Assembly (NCBI RefSeq): GCF_014647515.1
Contig: NZ_BMPI01000021.1
Coordinates: forward strand, 43,951-104,029
Direction of reading: 5' to 3'
DNA: 60,079 nt
DNA from: Dactylosporangium sucinum
Lineage (GTDB): Bacteria > Actinomycetota > Actinomycetes > Mycobacteriales > Micromonosporaceae
Below, in pieces: positions 41,513 to 51,144 of the stretch (the first letter of the stretch is position 1; every line of letters begins with the position of its first letter). The position numbers and the translations under genes were made by a program. The notes under the pieces are model-generated. The model had not been told where the DNA came from and searched no databases. It worked only from the letters and a program-made list of their open reading frames with translations.

Positions 41513-41752
41513 GGTGCACCACGGGCGCATCCCGGGACCCACCGGAGCGCCACGAATTGGTTCAATCGATACCCGTGCGCGCGCTTCGGCCGGCGCCCGT
41601 CGGACTCCCCGCCGCCGCTCTACCAGGACGCCGTGCGGGCCGTGTTCGAGGTGCCGGCCACGTTGAGGGTCGCCCCGACCGGCCGTTGCACGACGACGGG
41701 GTCGACCGGGCGACGCGCACGTGCGGCGGCCGCCCGGACGGGCCCCTGACGC

Positions 41753-42514
41753 TCAAGCTGACGTGGCCCGGCGCTCGGCGAGCAGCGCCGCGCCCACGAT
41801 GCCGGCGTTGTTCTGCAGCGCCGCCGGCACGACCCTGGTCGGCACGTCGACGTAGTGCAGGAAGCGGTCGGCCTTCTTGCTCACGCCGCCGCCGATGATG
41901 ATCAGGTCGGGCCACAGCAGGCCGTGCAGGTGGCGCAGGTACGTCTGCACGCGCAATCCCCACTGCTCCCAGTCGAGCTCCTGCTGCTCGCGGATCCGGT
42001 CGGAGGCGTAGTCCTCCGCGTCGCCGCCGTGCAGGTGCAGGCCGCTCATGTGCACGTGGCCGAGCTCCGTGTTCGGCACCAGGGTGCCGTCGATGAACAG
42101 GGCGCTGCCGATGCCGGTGCCGAACGTGACCATGACGACCAGCCCGGCCACGCCCTTGCCGGCGCCGTACTCCATCTCGGCCACGCCGGCCGCGTCGGCG
42201 TCGTTGAGCACGGTGACGGGCCGGCCCAGCGCCTCGGTGAACAGGTGCTCGGCCGGCGCGTCGACCCAGGACGCGTCGACGTTGGCGGCGGTCTTGGTGA
42301 CGCCGTGCTGCACGACGGCGGGGAAGGTGATGCCCACGCTGGACGCGGGCGGGAAGTGCCCGGCGACCGCCGCGACGGTCTTCACCACGCTCGGCACGTC
42401 GGCCGGCTGCGGCGTCTCGATCCTCACCCGGTCACTGCTGAACACGCCGGTCGACAGGTCGACCGGCGCCCCCTTGATGCCCGATCCGCCGATGTCGATG
42501 CCCAGGACGACCAC
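41753..42514 (-). CDS. ppgK: Polyphosphate glucokinase, ROK family
   Basis: The 253-residue kinase phosphorylates glucose using polyphosphate, often also ATP. GIDIGGSGIKGAPVDLSTG at 5-23 matches actinobacterial PPGK. LNDADAAGVAEMEYG with catalytic Asp105 and VTFGTGIGSALF follow, and the His/Cys zinc motif of other ROK kinases is absent, as expected. GGAGGAG precedes GTG 42514. Placed near the beta-glucosidase operon, it can feed released glucose into glycolysis, although it has its own transcription unit. Confidence 0.95.
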   Translation of the reverse strand: MVVLGIDIGGSGIKGAPVDLSTGVFSSDRVRIETPQPADVPSVVKTVAAVAGHFPPASSVGITFPAVVQHGVTKTAANVDASWVDAPAEHLFTEALGRPVTVLNDADAAGVAEMEYGAGKGVAGLVVMVTFGTGIGSALFIDGTLVPNTELGHVHMSGLHLHGGDAEDYASDRIREQQELDWEQWGLRVQTYLRHLHGLLWPDLIIIGGGVSKKADRFLHYVDVPTRVVPAALQNNAGIVGAALLAERRATSA

Positions 42515-42590
42515 CGCTGCTCCTCCGCGCCGTGTTTCCGGTGTGTGTCACCGGTAGTGGTAACCCAATCATGGCGCAGCGGCGCGATGA

Positions 42591-42848
42591 TCACCCGGGG
42601 TAGGCGCCGACCGCGTCGCGGAGCTCGTAGCCGGCCGCCGCGTCGGCGGTGCGGGCGCAGTGCGCGCTGCAGTAGAACCGGCCGGAGATCTCCGCGCCGT
42701 GCCCGATGATCTTCGTGCCGCAGTGCTCGCAGACCGGCGCGAGCATGTTGATCGCGCACTCGAACGAGTCGAAGACGTGCACACCGCCGACGGTGTGCAC
42801 CTCGAAGGCCAGGTAGTAGTCATTGCCACAGGTCTCGCAGACCGCCAT
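42591..42848 (-). CDS. Small cysteine-rich zinc-binding protein
   Basis: The 85-residue protein has CxxC pairs at Cys4/Cys7 and Cys40/Cys43, single Cys31, and Cys60 with His63 and Cys64, plus His18 and His24. VCETCGNDY then FDSFECAINM and CEHCGTKIIGHG are conserved in small actinobacterial proteins that I recall being annotated as metallothionein-like or hypothetical. Two treble-clef or ribbon zinc sites are likely. A G-rich site precedes the ATG. Function is unknown. It is downstream of the stressosome operon on the same strand but 64 bases beyond it. Confidence 0.85.
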   Translation of the reverse strand: MAVCETCGNDYYLAFEVHTVGGVHVFDSFECAINMLAPVCEHCGTKIIGHGAEISGRFYCSAHCARTADAAAGYELRDAVGAYPG

Positions 42849-42912
42849 GTCAGTTCCCCCGTGCTGTCGGTTTACCGCAGCGTGACGGCCGGTGCCACGG
42901 TCCGCGACCGGT

Positions 42913-44466
42913 TCAGCCGGAAGTCACCCGGCGGATCACCAGCAGGGCCACGTCGTCGTCGCGCGAGCCGGCGCTCAGCGTGGCGAGCAGCTCGTCGCAG
43001 AACGCCTCGAGGTCGCCCTCGCCGACGCCGGTGACCGCGGCGCACAGCTGGTCCAGGCCCTCGTTGAAGGTGTGCCCGCGGTCCTCGATGAGCCCGTCGG
43101 TGACCATGACCAGGGCCTCCCCGGGGGCGAGCGTGAACGCGACCTCGGCGTCGTGCGGCACGGCCACCCCGAGCAGCGCGACCCGCCCCTCGACGAGGCG
43201 GACCCGGCCGCCGAGGACCCGCAGCGGCGGCGGGTGCCCGGCGTTGGCCAGGTGCGCCTCGCCGGTGGCCAGGTCGATGCGCAGCAGGCACATGGTGGCG
43301 ATCTCCTCCGGCAGGAACCGCAGCATCATGCGGTTGAGCCGGTCCATCGTGGTGCCGGGCGCGTGCCCCTCGGCGAGGTACGCCCGCAGCGCGTGCCGCA
43401 CCTCGGCCATGATCGTCGCGGCCCGCAGCGAGTGCCCGGCGACGTCGCCGATCGCCGCCACCAGGTGCCCCTCGACCGCGACCACCTCGTAGAAGTCGCC
43501 GCCGACCGACGCGCGCTCGCTGGCCGGCTGGTAGCGCACGGCGATCTCGTAGCCGGGGAACACCGGCAGGCTGGCCGGCAGCATGCTGCGCTGCAGGGTG
43601 AGCGCGATGCGCCGCTCCTCGTCGTAGCTGCGCAGCGCCTCGACCGCGAGGGCCATCGCCTGGCCCAGCTGGCGCAGCACGTCGGCGTCGTCGTCGCCGA
43701 AGCCGGCGGCGGGCACCGCGAGGTGCAGCGGCTCGCGGCCGGTCTTGGCCCTTGCCACCACCCGCCACACCGGCCCGTCCCACCACGGCCCCGACTCCTG
43801 CCGGAACAGGTCGGTGCCGATCTCGCCGCCGAGCGGGTCCTCGGCGAAGCGGTCCGGCCAGGCCGGCCGGGCGTGCGGCGCACCGCCCGGCACGTCGACC
43901 TGCACGGCGATCGCCCCGGTCGTCGCCGACGCCGCGGCGATCGCGGCCGGGCCGTCGAACACCCGGGCGGCCCCGGCGGCGGCGCGGCGCAGCAGCTCGG
44001 GCAGCGTGGTGGCGGCGTTCACCGCGGCCGTGGTCTCGACCAGCCGGGTGAGCCGGCCGGCGAGCCGTTCCGCCCGGCGGCGGGCCCGGTAGTACCGCAG
44101 CATGGCCTGCACCGTGGCGAGCAGCTCGTCGGGGTCGATCGGCTCGGCCAGGTAGGCGTCGGCGCCGCGGCTGAGCCCCTGCGTGCGGTCGACCACGTGG
44201 ACGGCGGTGGCCGAGACGTGGATGACCGGGACGGCCGAGGTGCGCGGGTCGGCCTTGATCCGCTCGGCCACCTCGAACCCGTCGATGTCGGGCAGCCGCA
44301 CGTCGAGCACGACCAGCTCGACGTCCTGCCGGGCGAGCAGGTCGAGGGCCTCGGCGCCGGTCGCCGCCTCGCTGACCCGGTGCCCGGCGCGGCGCAGCCA
44401 GCTGGTGATGACGTACCGCTTGGACGGCGTGTCGTCCACGACGAGGATGTCGGCCGGCTCGGTCAC
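42913..44466 (-). CDS. Receiver-GAF-PP2C phosphatase, RsbU/RsbP-like
   Basis: The 517-residue protein has a receiver (about 5-120; phosphorylation Asp55, acidic Asp11/Asp12), a GAF-like middle (about 140-290) and a SpoIIE/PP2C phosphatase (about 305-515) with VGGDFYEVV near 322, GDVAGHS and a final DDDVALL. The Lys that normally closes the receiver pocket is Glu108 in AYLAEPID, so phosphorylation may be atypical. Such phosphatases remove phosphate from anti-anti-sigma factors. The GTG overlaps the hybrid kinase stop by four bases. It is the last gene of the stressosome operon. Confidence 0.93.
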   Translation of the reverse strand: MTEPADILVVDDTPSKRYVITSWLRRAGHRVSEAATGAEALDLLARQDVELVVLDVRLPDIDGFEVAERIKADPRTSAVPVIHVSATAVHVVDRTQGLSRGADAYLAEPIDPDELLATVQAMLRYYRARRRAERLAGRLTRLVETTAAVNAATTLPELLRRAAAGAARVFDGPAAIAAASATTGAIAVQVDVPGGAPHARPAWPDRFAEDPLGGEIGTDLFRQESGPWWDGPVWRVVARAKTGREPLHLAVPAAGFGDDDADVLRQLGQAMALAVEALRSYDEERRIALTLQRSMLPASLPVFPGYEIAVRYQPASERASVGGDFYEVVAVEGHLVAAIGDVAGHSLRAATIMAEVRHALRAYLAEGHAPGTTMDRLNRMMLRFLPEEIATMCLLRIDLATGEAHLANAGHPPPLRVLGGRVRLVEGRVALLGVAVPHDAEVAFTLAPGEALVMVTDGLIEDRGHTFNEGLDQLCAAVTGVGEGDLEAFCDELLATLSAGSRDDDVALLVIRRVTSG

Positions 44467-46154
44467 CGCAGCAGCCGCCCGACCACCTCGGCGACCGCCG
44501 CCCGGGACACCTCGGACTTGGGGAGCACCGCGGCGGCCCGGTCGAGGGCGCCGGCCGGCAACTCGGCCGGGTCGGCGGCCGTCACCACGACGACCACCAC
44601 GTGCGCGAGGTCGGGGTGCTCGCCGAGCCCAGCGAGCAGCTCGGTGCCGTCGCCGCCGGGCATGCGCAGGTCGAGGAAGATGACGTCGGGGCGCTCGCGC
44701 ACGGCGATGGCGAGGCCGGAGCGGGCGTCGGCGGCCTCGGTGACCTCGGCGGCGATCCCGCCCAGCGCCTGCCGCAGCAGGTGCCGGGCGGCCGGGTCGT
44801 CGTCGACGAGGAGCGCCCGCGCGACCGAGGAGGGCCCGGGCGCGGCCTCGGCCGGCGCCGGGCGCAGCGGCAGCGACACGGTGAACGTGCTGCCCTCCCC
44901 CGGCTCGCTGACCATCATGAGGCCGCCGCCGAGCAGCCCGGCCAGGCGGCGGGCGTAGGGCAGGCCGAGGCCGGTGCCGCCGGCCTGGTGGGCGCCGCGG
45001 ACCTGGTGGAACTCCTCGAAGACGCGCCGCTGCTCGGCGAACGGGATGCCGATGCCGGTGTCGGCGACGACGAGCAGCAGCTGGTCGCCCTCGACCCGGC
45101 CGGCCATGCCGACGCTGCCCCGCTCGGTGAACTTCAGCGCGTTGGTGAGCAGGTTGCGCAGGATCTGGGTGAGCAGCACGTCGTCGGAGACGAGCTCGGC
45201 GGCCGGCGGCTCGTCGACCTCCAGCTCCACGCCGGGCTTGGCGAGGGGTCGCAGGGTGCCGCGCAGCTGGCCGAAGACGGCGGCGAGGTCGACCGGGGCG
45301 AGGTTCGGCTCGATCCGGCCCGACTCGGCCTTGGCCAGGTCGAGCAGGTCGTTGACCCGGTCGAGCAGGTCGCCGGCCGAGCCCTGGACGAGCTGCAGCT
45401 GGTGGGTCTGCTCGGCGGTGAGCGGCTCGGAGCGCGGGTCGAGCAGCAGCCGGGCGAGTCCGATGATCGCGGTGACCGGCGCGCGCAGCTCGTGGGAGAC
45501 GTTGGCCAGGAAGCGGCTCTTCGCCTCGTTCGCGTCGCGCAGCTGGGCGGAGCGCTCGTCCAGCTCGGCGTAGAGCGCGACGACGCCCTGGTTGGTCTGC
45601 TCCAGCTCCTCCGACAGCTGCGTGTAGAGCGCCATGACGCCCCGGTTGGTCTCCTCCAGCTCGGCGTTGAGCTGCAGCAGCTCGTCGCGGTGCGCCTGGA
45701 CCTGCTCCAGGGCGGCGACCAGCTGCCGGTTCTGCACGCTGAGCTCGTCGAGGGCCGTCGTCGGCGCGCTGGCGGCCAGGACCTCCCGCGCGGCGTCGAG
45801 CCGCTGCGGGTCCGGCCGCCCGGGCAGGCGCCGCGCCAGCACGATCCGCTCGTCCTCCACCCGCACCTCGTCCATCAGCCGCGCGGCGGACGCCACGCCC
45901 TCACTGACATCAGTACCCATTGCGGCCCCGGAGACCACAATCACCAGCCGCGGTCGAGGCGCCTCCTCGGTGGTGAAGGTCACCGTCGCGCCCGGCAGCT
46001 GCCGGCCGATCTCGCTCAGCGCGGTCGCGACCCGGACCTGGTCCTGGTGCTCCATGCCGAGCGCCGCGGCCACCTCCCGGCCGCGCTGGCGCAGCACGAA
46101 CACGGCGTGGTCGTCGTGCAGGACCAGGCGCAGCAGCGGCGCGGCGGCGCTCAC
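44463..46154 (-). CDS. Hybrid histidine kinase with C-terminal receiver
   Basis: The 563-residue soluble kinase begins with an RsbT/RsbW-size domain of unclear activity (1-90), a coiled coil at about 125-205 with repeated LEETNRGVMALY / LEQTNQGVVALY units, a HisKA/HATPase core with His221 in FLANVSHELRAPV, DTGIGIP and GTGLGLPYA, and a receiver with Asp495 in FLDLRMPG. GTG 46154 overlaps the previous stop (GTGA). It probably passes phosphate to its own receiver or to the receiver-PP2C protein encoded next, linking two-component signalling to the stressosome. Confidence 0.94.
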   Translation of the reverse strand: MSAAAPLLRLVLHDDHAVFVLRQRGREVAAALGMEHQDQVRVATALSEIGRQLPGATVTFTTEEAPRPRLVIVVSGAAMGTDVSEGVASAARLMDEVRVEDERIVLARRLPGRPDPQRLDAAREVLAASAPTTALDELSVQNRQLVAALEQVQAHRDELLQLNAELEETNRGVMALYTQLSEELEQTNQGVVALYAELDERSAQLRDANEAKSRFLANVSHELRAPVTAIIGLARLLLDPRSEPLTAEQTHQLQLVQGSAGDLLDRVNDLLDLAKAESGRIEPNLAPVDLAAVFGQLRGTLRPLAKPGVELEVDEPPAAELVSDDVLLTQILRNLLTNALKFTERGSVGMAGRVEGDQLLLVVADTGIGIPFAEQRRVFEEFHQVRGAHQAGGTGLGLPYARRLAGLLGGGLMMVSEPGEGSTFTVSLPLRPAPAEAAPGPSSVARALLVDDDPAARHLLRQALGGIAAEVTEAADARSGLAIAVRERPDVIFLDLRMPGGDGTELLAGLGEHPDLAHVVVVVVTAADPAELPAGALDRAAAVLPKSEVSRAAVAEVVGRLLR

Positions 46155-47173
46155 GGCCGGGTCCCGGCGACGGCCACGCAGGCGTCGTCGCGGCGCACCC
46201 CGGCGTCGCGCAGCACGGTGGCGGCGACGAGCAGCGGGTCGTGCCGGGACAGGCCCGGGTAGTCGCGCAGCGACCACCGGTCGGACACGCCGTCGGTGTG
46301 CAGCACGAGCACCGCGCCCGCCGGCAGCTCGTAGGCGAACTCGCGAACGCCGCGGGACTGGTGCCCGACGATGCCCGGCATGGTGACCAGGCCGCGCCGC
46401 TCGCCGTCGGGGAACGCGATCGCCCCGGCCACGTTGCCGAGGCCGGCGAACCGGACGTCGCGGCCCTCGATCCGGGCCACCGACACGGCCGCGCCGCGGG
46501 TGTGCGAGACGGTGCGGTGCAGGTGGTCGAGGATCGCCGCGGGCGCGTCGAGGTCGGTGCGCAGGAAGCCGTCGGCGCAGGCGGCCGCGGCGGCGGCGGC
46601 GAGCGCGCCGTGGCCGAGGCCGTCGGCGACCAGCAGGAGCAGCGCGCCGTCGTGCACGCGGGCCGCATACCGGTCGCCGCAGACCTGCTCGCCGGTCATC
46701 GGCCGGGACAGGCCGGCGACCGGCGGACCGGTGGCGTCGCCGGCCGGCTCCGGCCACAGCCGCACGGCGTAGACGGTGCCCCGGCCGGGCACGGAGAAGC
46801 CGGTGGCGGTGTCGGAGAGCCGCTCGACGGCGCCGAGGCCGATGCCGAGCGTCCCGGCGGTCGAGTGCCCGTCGGCGCTGGCGAACGGCAGGTCGGCCAT
46901 GCCGGGCCCGCGGTCGACGGCGACCAGTTCGACGCCGCCGATGGCGCCGTGGCGCAGGATGCGCACCGACAGCGTGCCGGCGTCGGCGTGCCGGTGCAGG
47001 TTGCTGGCCAGCTCGGCGGCGACGATCGCCACCTCGCCGGCCCGCTGCTCGGTGAAGCCGAGCCGGCGGGCGGCGTCGACGGCGAGCCGGCGGGCGATCC
47101 CGGCCGCGCCGGCGTCGCCGACGGTGACCCAGCCGAGCTCCTCGACCGTCGGTGGTGCGCCGGGGGCGCTCAC
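46151..47173 (-). CDS. RsbT-like ATPase fused to an RsbX-like phosphatase
   Basis: In 340 residues this protein combines a GHKL domain (about 1-140: ELASN around Glu54 and Asn58, GPGMADL at 89-95, GTLGIGLGAVERL) with a PP2C/SpoIIE domain (about 155-340: VCGDRYA with Asp167, VADGLGHG at 182-189, HTDGVSDRW, final DDACVAVA). RsbX removes phosphate from RsbS and RsbR to reset the stressosome, so kinase-like and phosphatase parts are joined in one chain. GTG 47173 gives a four-base overlap with RsbT; ATG 47182 is the alternative. Confidence 0.9.
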   Translation of the reverse strand: MSAPGAPPTVEELGWVTVGDAGAAGIARRLAVDAARRLGFTEQRAGEVAIVAAELASNLHRHADAGTLSVRILRHGAIGGVELVAVDRGPGMADLPFASADGHSTAGTLGIGLGAVERLSDTATGFSVPGRGTVYAVRLWPEPAGDATGPPVAGLSRPMTGEQVCGDRYAARVHDGALLLLVADGLGHGALAAAAAAACADGFLRTDLDAPAAILDHLHRTVSHTRGAAVSVARIEGRDVRFAGLGNVAGAIAFPDGERRGLVTMPGIVGHQSRGVREFAYELPAGAVLVLHTDGVSDRWSLRDYPGLSRHDPLLVAATVLRDAGVRRDDACVAVAGTRP

Positions 47174-47592
47174 CGGGCCCACTTGGTCACCGCGATGCGC
47201 GTGCCGGTGCCGGGCGCCGTCTCGATGTCGAACTCGTCGACGAGCCGCCGGGAGCCGCTGAGGCCCAGGCCGAGGCCGGACCCCGTGGTGTAGCCGTCGG
47301 TGAAGGCGAGGTCGAGGTCGGCGATGCCCGGCCCGCTGTCGACGAACTCGGCCCGCACCCCGGCCCGGCGGCCGTTGTGCACGCCGCCGACGAGCGCGTA
47401 TCCGCCACCGCCGTGGATGAGGGTGTTGCGGGCCAGCTCACTCGCCGCGGTGACCAGCTTCGTCTGGTCGACCAGCGGCAGCTTGGCCGCCACGGCCGCC
47501 AGGCGCACCGCCTGGCGCACCCGCACCACGTCCTTGTCGTCGCCGATGTCGAGCCGGGTCAGCTCGCCCGTGCGGGACTCAGGCGCCGTCAT
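47170..47592 (-). CDS. rsbT: RsbT-like switch kinase
   Basis: The 140-residue GHKL kinase has the N box SELARNTLIHGGGG around Glu52 and Asn56, DSGPGI at 85-90 and GSGLGLGL at 104-111. RsbT phosphorylates RsbS and RsbR in the stressosome and on release activates an RsbU-type phosphatase. ATG 47592 overlaps the RsbS gene by 14 bases, so translation is coupled. An RsbU-like protein is encoded three genes downstream. Confidence 0.93.
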   Translation of the reverse strand: MTAPESRTGELTRLDIGDDKDVVRVRQAVRLAAVAAKLPLVDQTKLVTAASELARNTLIHGGGGYALVGGVHNGRRAGVRAEFVDSGPGIADLDLAFTDGYTTGSGLGLGLSGSRRLVDEFDIETAPGTGTRIAVTKWAR

Positions 47593-47980
47593 CGTCGGCA
47601 ATCGACAGCACGCCGACGCCGTGGATCCGGCGCACCTCGGCCAGGATCTCCAGGGCCTTGTCGACGTTGAGGGCGGTCCGCACCCCGTTCAGCGACAGTC
47701 CCAGCTCGACGAGCGTGATCGCGACCGCCGGCCGCATGCCCACGACGACCGTCTCGGCGTCGAGGACGCGCGACACGGCCGCGATCGTGGACAGCATCCG
47801 GCCGATGAACGAGTCGACGATCTCCAGCGCGGAGATGTCGATGACGACGCCGTGCGCGCCGGTCTCGACGATCCGGTCCGACAGGTCCTCCTGCAGCTGC
47901 ATCGCGGTCTGGTCGTCGAGGTCGATCTGGATCGACACGAGCAGGATGTCGCCGATCTTCAGGACGGGCACCCGGTCCAT
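47579..47980 (-). CDS. rsbS: RsbS-like STAS scaffold protein
   Basis: The 133-residue protein is one STAS domain. DISALEIVDSFIGRML at 48-63 contains Ser57, which corresponds to the RsbT-phosphorylated serine of B. subtilis RsbS. RsbS and RsbR form the stressosome shell that holds RsbT. Its ATG shares one base with the RsbR stop (TGATG). The length is slightly above the B. subtilis protein, with a C-terminal extension. Confidence 0.94.
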   Translation of the reverse strand: MDRVPVLKIGDILLVSIQIDLDDQTAMQLQEDLSDRIVETGAHGVVIDISALEIVDSFIGRMLSTIAAVSRVLDAETVVVGMRPAVAITLVELGLSLNGVRTALNVDKALEILAEVRRIHGVGVLSIADDDGA

Positions 47981-48834
47981 CAGACCGCCTTGCGCTTGAC
48001 CAGGTCGACACCGCTCGCGCGGAGAGCGTGCTGCAGCGCGTCGGCGAGGCTCGACTTGGTGACGATGTCGCCGAACTCGATGCCGAGCGCGACGACGGTC
48101 TGCGCGATCTGCGGGCGGATGCCGGAGATGATGCACTCGGCGCCCATGAGCCGGGCCGCGACGACGGTCTTCAGGATGTGCTGGGCGACCTGGGTGTCGA
48201 CGGCCGACACGCCGGTGATGTCGACGATCGCGAAGCCCGAGCCGGTGTCGACCAGCGTCTGCAGCAGCTTCTCCATGACGACCTGGGCGCGGGCCGAGTC
48301 GAGCGTGCCGACGAGCGGCACGGCGACGACGCCGTCCCAGAGCTTCACGACCGGCGTCGACAGCTCCAGCAGCTGCTCGGTCTGGTCGGCGATGATCGCC
48401 TCCCGGGCCTTGGCGTAGGTCTCGAACGTGAACAGGCCCATCTCGTCGACGAGCAGCGACAGGACGAGGAAGTCGGCCGACACCCCGTCGGTGTCCCCGG
48501 ACCCGGCCAGCCCGAGGACGACCTCCTTGACGGTGAAGACCAGGTTGGCGGTCTCGGTGGGGGTGAAGCCCTGGCGCGCCCACTCCTGCGACAGCTCGGC
48601 GAGGGCCGCCCGCGACTCGCCGGCGCCCATGCCGGTGAGCTCGCCGTCGCCGTCGCCCTCCAGCATGCCGAGCAGCGCCGCGTAGACGTCCCCGACCTGC
48701 CGGTTGAGCTCGGCCTCGGTGAGCCGGCCGCGCAGCGTGCGCGCCGCGAGCTCGGCCCACCGCTTGACGATCTCCTCCTCCTGCGAGCGCAGGAGCGCGC
48801 TGAGCCGCTGCTTCGCCTCGGCGTTCACCTTCAC
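47980..48834 (-). CDS. rsbR: RsbR-like stressosome sensor
   Basis: The 284-residue protein has an all-helical N-terminal sensor (about 1-145), a linker helix and a C-terminal STAS domain. The two phosphorylation positions of RsbR are Ser180 in GTLDSARA (usually Thr) and Thr214 in AVDTQVAQHI. No haem-binding proof can be read in the sensor. GTG 48834 follows GGAGAG. It opens a tightly overlapping operon of six genes. TTTGC-N6-GCAAA at 48911-48926 upstream could be an operator or hairpin. Confidence 0.93.
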   Translation of the reverse strand: MKVNAEAKQRLSALLRSQEEEIVKRWAELAARTLRGRLTEAELNRQVGDVYAALLGMLEGDGDGELTGMGAGESRAALAELSQEWARQGFTPTETANLVFTVKEVVLGLAGSGDTDGVSADFLVLSLLVDEMGLFTFETYAKAREAIIADQTEQLLELSTPVVKLWDGVVAVPLVGTLDSARAQVVMEKLLQTLVDTGSGFAIVDITGVSAVDTQVAQHILKTVVAARLMGAECIISGIRPQIAQTVVALGIEFGDIVTKSSLADALQHALRASGVDLVKRKAV

Positions 48835-48931
48835 CAGTGTCTCTCCCGTCCGCCTCGGTGCGTCGGACCAGACGGTACCGCCCCCGCCGGTCAGCGGCGA
48901 ACGCGGACCCTTTGCTGTAGTGCAAATGTCA

Positions 48932-50029
48932 TCATCGGAGGTCCCGGAAGAAGCCGCGGACGTCGTCCACCAGCAGATCGGCGGCCTCCAGGGCGGCGAA
49001 GTGGCCGCCGCGCGCCGGCTCGCTCCAGTGGGTGACCGTGTTGGCCTGCTCGGCGTACCGGCGGATCGCCAGGTCGCCGGGGAACACGGCCACGCCGGTC
49101 GGGACGCCCGACGGGGTGGGCCAGTCGCCGGAGTGCATGAGCTCGTAGTAGATGTTGGCCGCGCTGCCGGCGGCGCCGAAGAGCCAGTAGAGCATGACGC
49201 CGGTGAGGATGCGGTCGCGGTCGATCGGCTCGTTGCTCCAGGCGCGGACCTTCTCCAGGATCCAGGCGAGCTGCCCGACCGGCGAGTCGGTGAGGGCGTG
49301 GGCGAGCGTCTGCGGCCGGGTCGCCTGCAGCTGGAAGTAGCCGTTGCCGTCGGTCTGGAACCGCTGGATGCCGGCCACCCGCTCCCGCTCGGCGTCGGTG
49401 AGCCCGTCCTCGTCGACCGGCCCGAACGGGATGAACCCGACCGTCGCCGCGTTGACGTGCACCCCGGCCACGTGCCCGGTGGCCACGCGGCCGAGGTCGG
49501 GCCCGACGATCGCGCCGATGTCGCCGCCCTGCACGCCGTAGCGGTCGTAGCCGAGCAGGGCCATCAGCTCGGCGAGCGCCCCGGCGACCCGCCGCGCCCC
49601 CCAGCCCTCCCCCGCCAGCGGGGTCGACGGCCCGAACCCGGGCAGCGACGGGACCATGACGTGGAAGGGGTCGCGCTCGTCGGTCGTCAGCGGCCCGATG
49701 ACGTCGAGGAAGTCGGCGAAGGAGCCCGGCCAGCCGTGCAGCAGGACCAGCGGCAGGGCGTGCGGGTGGGGCGAGCGGACGTGCAGGAAGTGGACCGGCT
49801 GGCCCTGGATCTCCACGGTGTACTGCGGGTGCTCGTTGAGCAGCGCCTCCTGCTTGCGCCAGTCGTAGCCCTCGGCCCAGTACTCGGCGAGCTCGCGCAG
49901 GACGTCCACGGGCAGGCCCCGCTCCTCCCCGCCGGGCAGCTGGGCGGCCCAGCGGGTGGCCCGGATGCGGTTGCGGAGGTCGTCGAGGTCGGCCTGCGGG
50001 ACGGCGAATTGGAACGAACGGATCGTCAT
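48932..50029 (-). CDS. Epoxide hydrolase, EHN-type
   Basis: The 365-residue protein has the N-terminal EHN segment (VPQADLDDLRNRIRATRW, WRKQE at 57-61) and an alpha/beta hydrolase core with HGWPGS at 98-103, nucleophile Asp170 in VQGGDIGA and a late HWSEPARGGHFAA containing the catalytic His. Microsomal-type epoxide hydrolases add water to epoxides; many bacterial members have no known substrate. It lies between mdh and the stressosome operon, all on the same strand, but hairpins separate the units. Confidence 0.93.
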   Translation of the reverse strand: MTIRSFQFAVPQADLDDLRNRIRATRWAAQLPGGEERGLPVDVLRELAEYWAEGYDWRKQEALLNEHPQYTVEIQGQPVHFLHVRSPHPHALPLVLLHGWPGSFADFLDVIGPLTTDERDPFHVMVPSLPGFGPSTPLAGEGWGARRVAGALAELMALLGYDRYGVQGGDIGAIVGPDLGRVATGHVAGVHVNAATVGFIPFGPVDEDGLTDAERERVAGIQRFQTDGNGYFQLQATRPQTLAHALTDSPVGQLAWILEKVRAWSNEPIDRDRILTGVMLYWLFGAAGSAANIYYELMHSGDWPTPSGVPTGVAVFPGDLAIRRYAEQANTVTHWSEPARGGHFAALEAADLLVDDVRGFFRDLR

Positions 50030-50050
50030 GCCCACGACGCTACGGAGGAT

Positions 50051-50094
50051 CGCGGTCAGGTCCTGTCCTGATCGTGGAACGGGACCTGACCGCG
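50051..50094 (-). terminator. Terminator-like hairpin after mdh
   Basis: Perfect 13-bp stem CGCGGTCAGGTCC/GGACCTGACCGCG with an 18-base loop, 15 bases past the mdh stop and before the epoxide hydrolase start. Confidence 0.75.
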
Positions 50095-50108
50095 GTCGTG
50101 CGGTGGGG

Positions 50109-51098
<990 letters not shown>

Positions 51099-51144
51099 GA
51101 GACTTCTCCAGCAGCAGTGGCGGGTAGGGCTCTTCGGCATCAAC

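Noticed and set aside
41513..41752. A possible gene between ppgK and the Ser/Thr kinase.
   Set aside because: Only Arg/Ala-rich frames without a ribosome site or conserved pattern are present.
42849..48931. A sigma factor or RsbV/RsbW pair in the stressosome cluster.
   Set aside because: All six genes are accounted for and none encodes a sigma factor; the nearest RsbW-like gene is at 21.2-21.6 kb.
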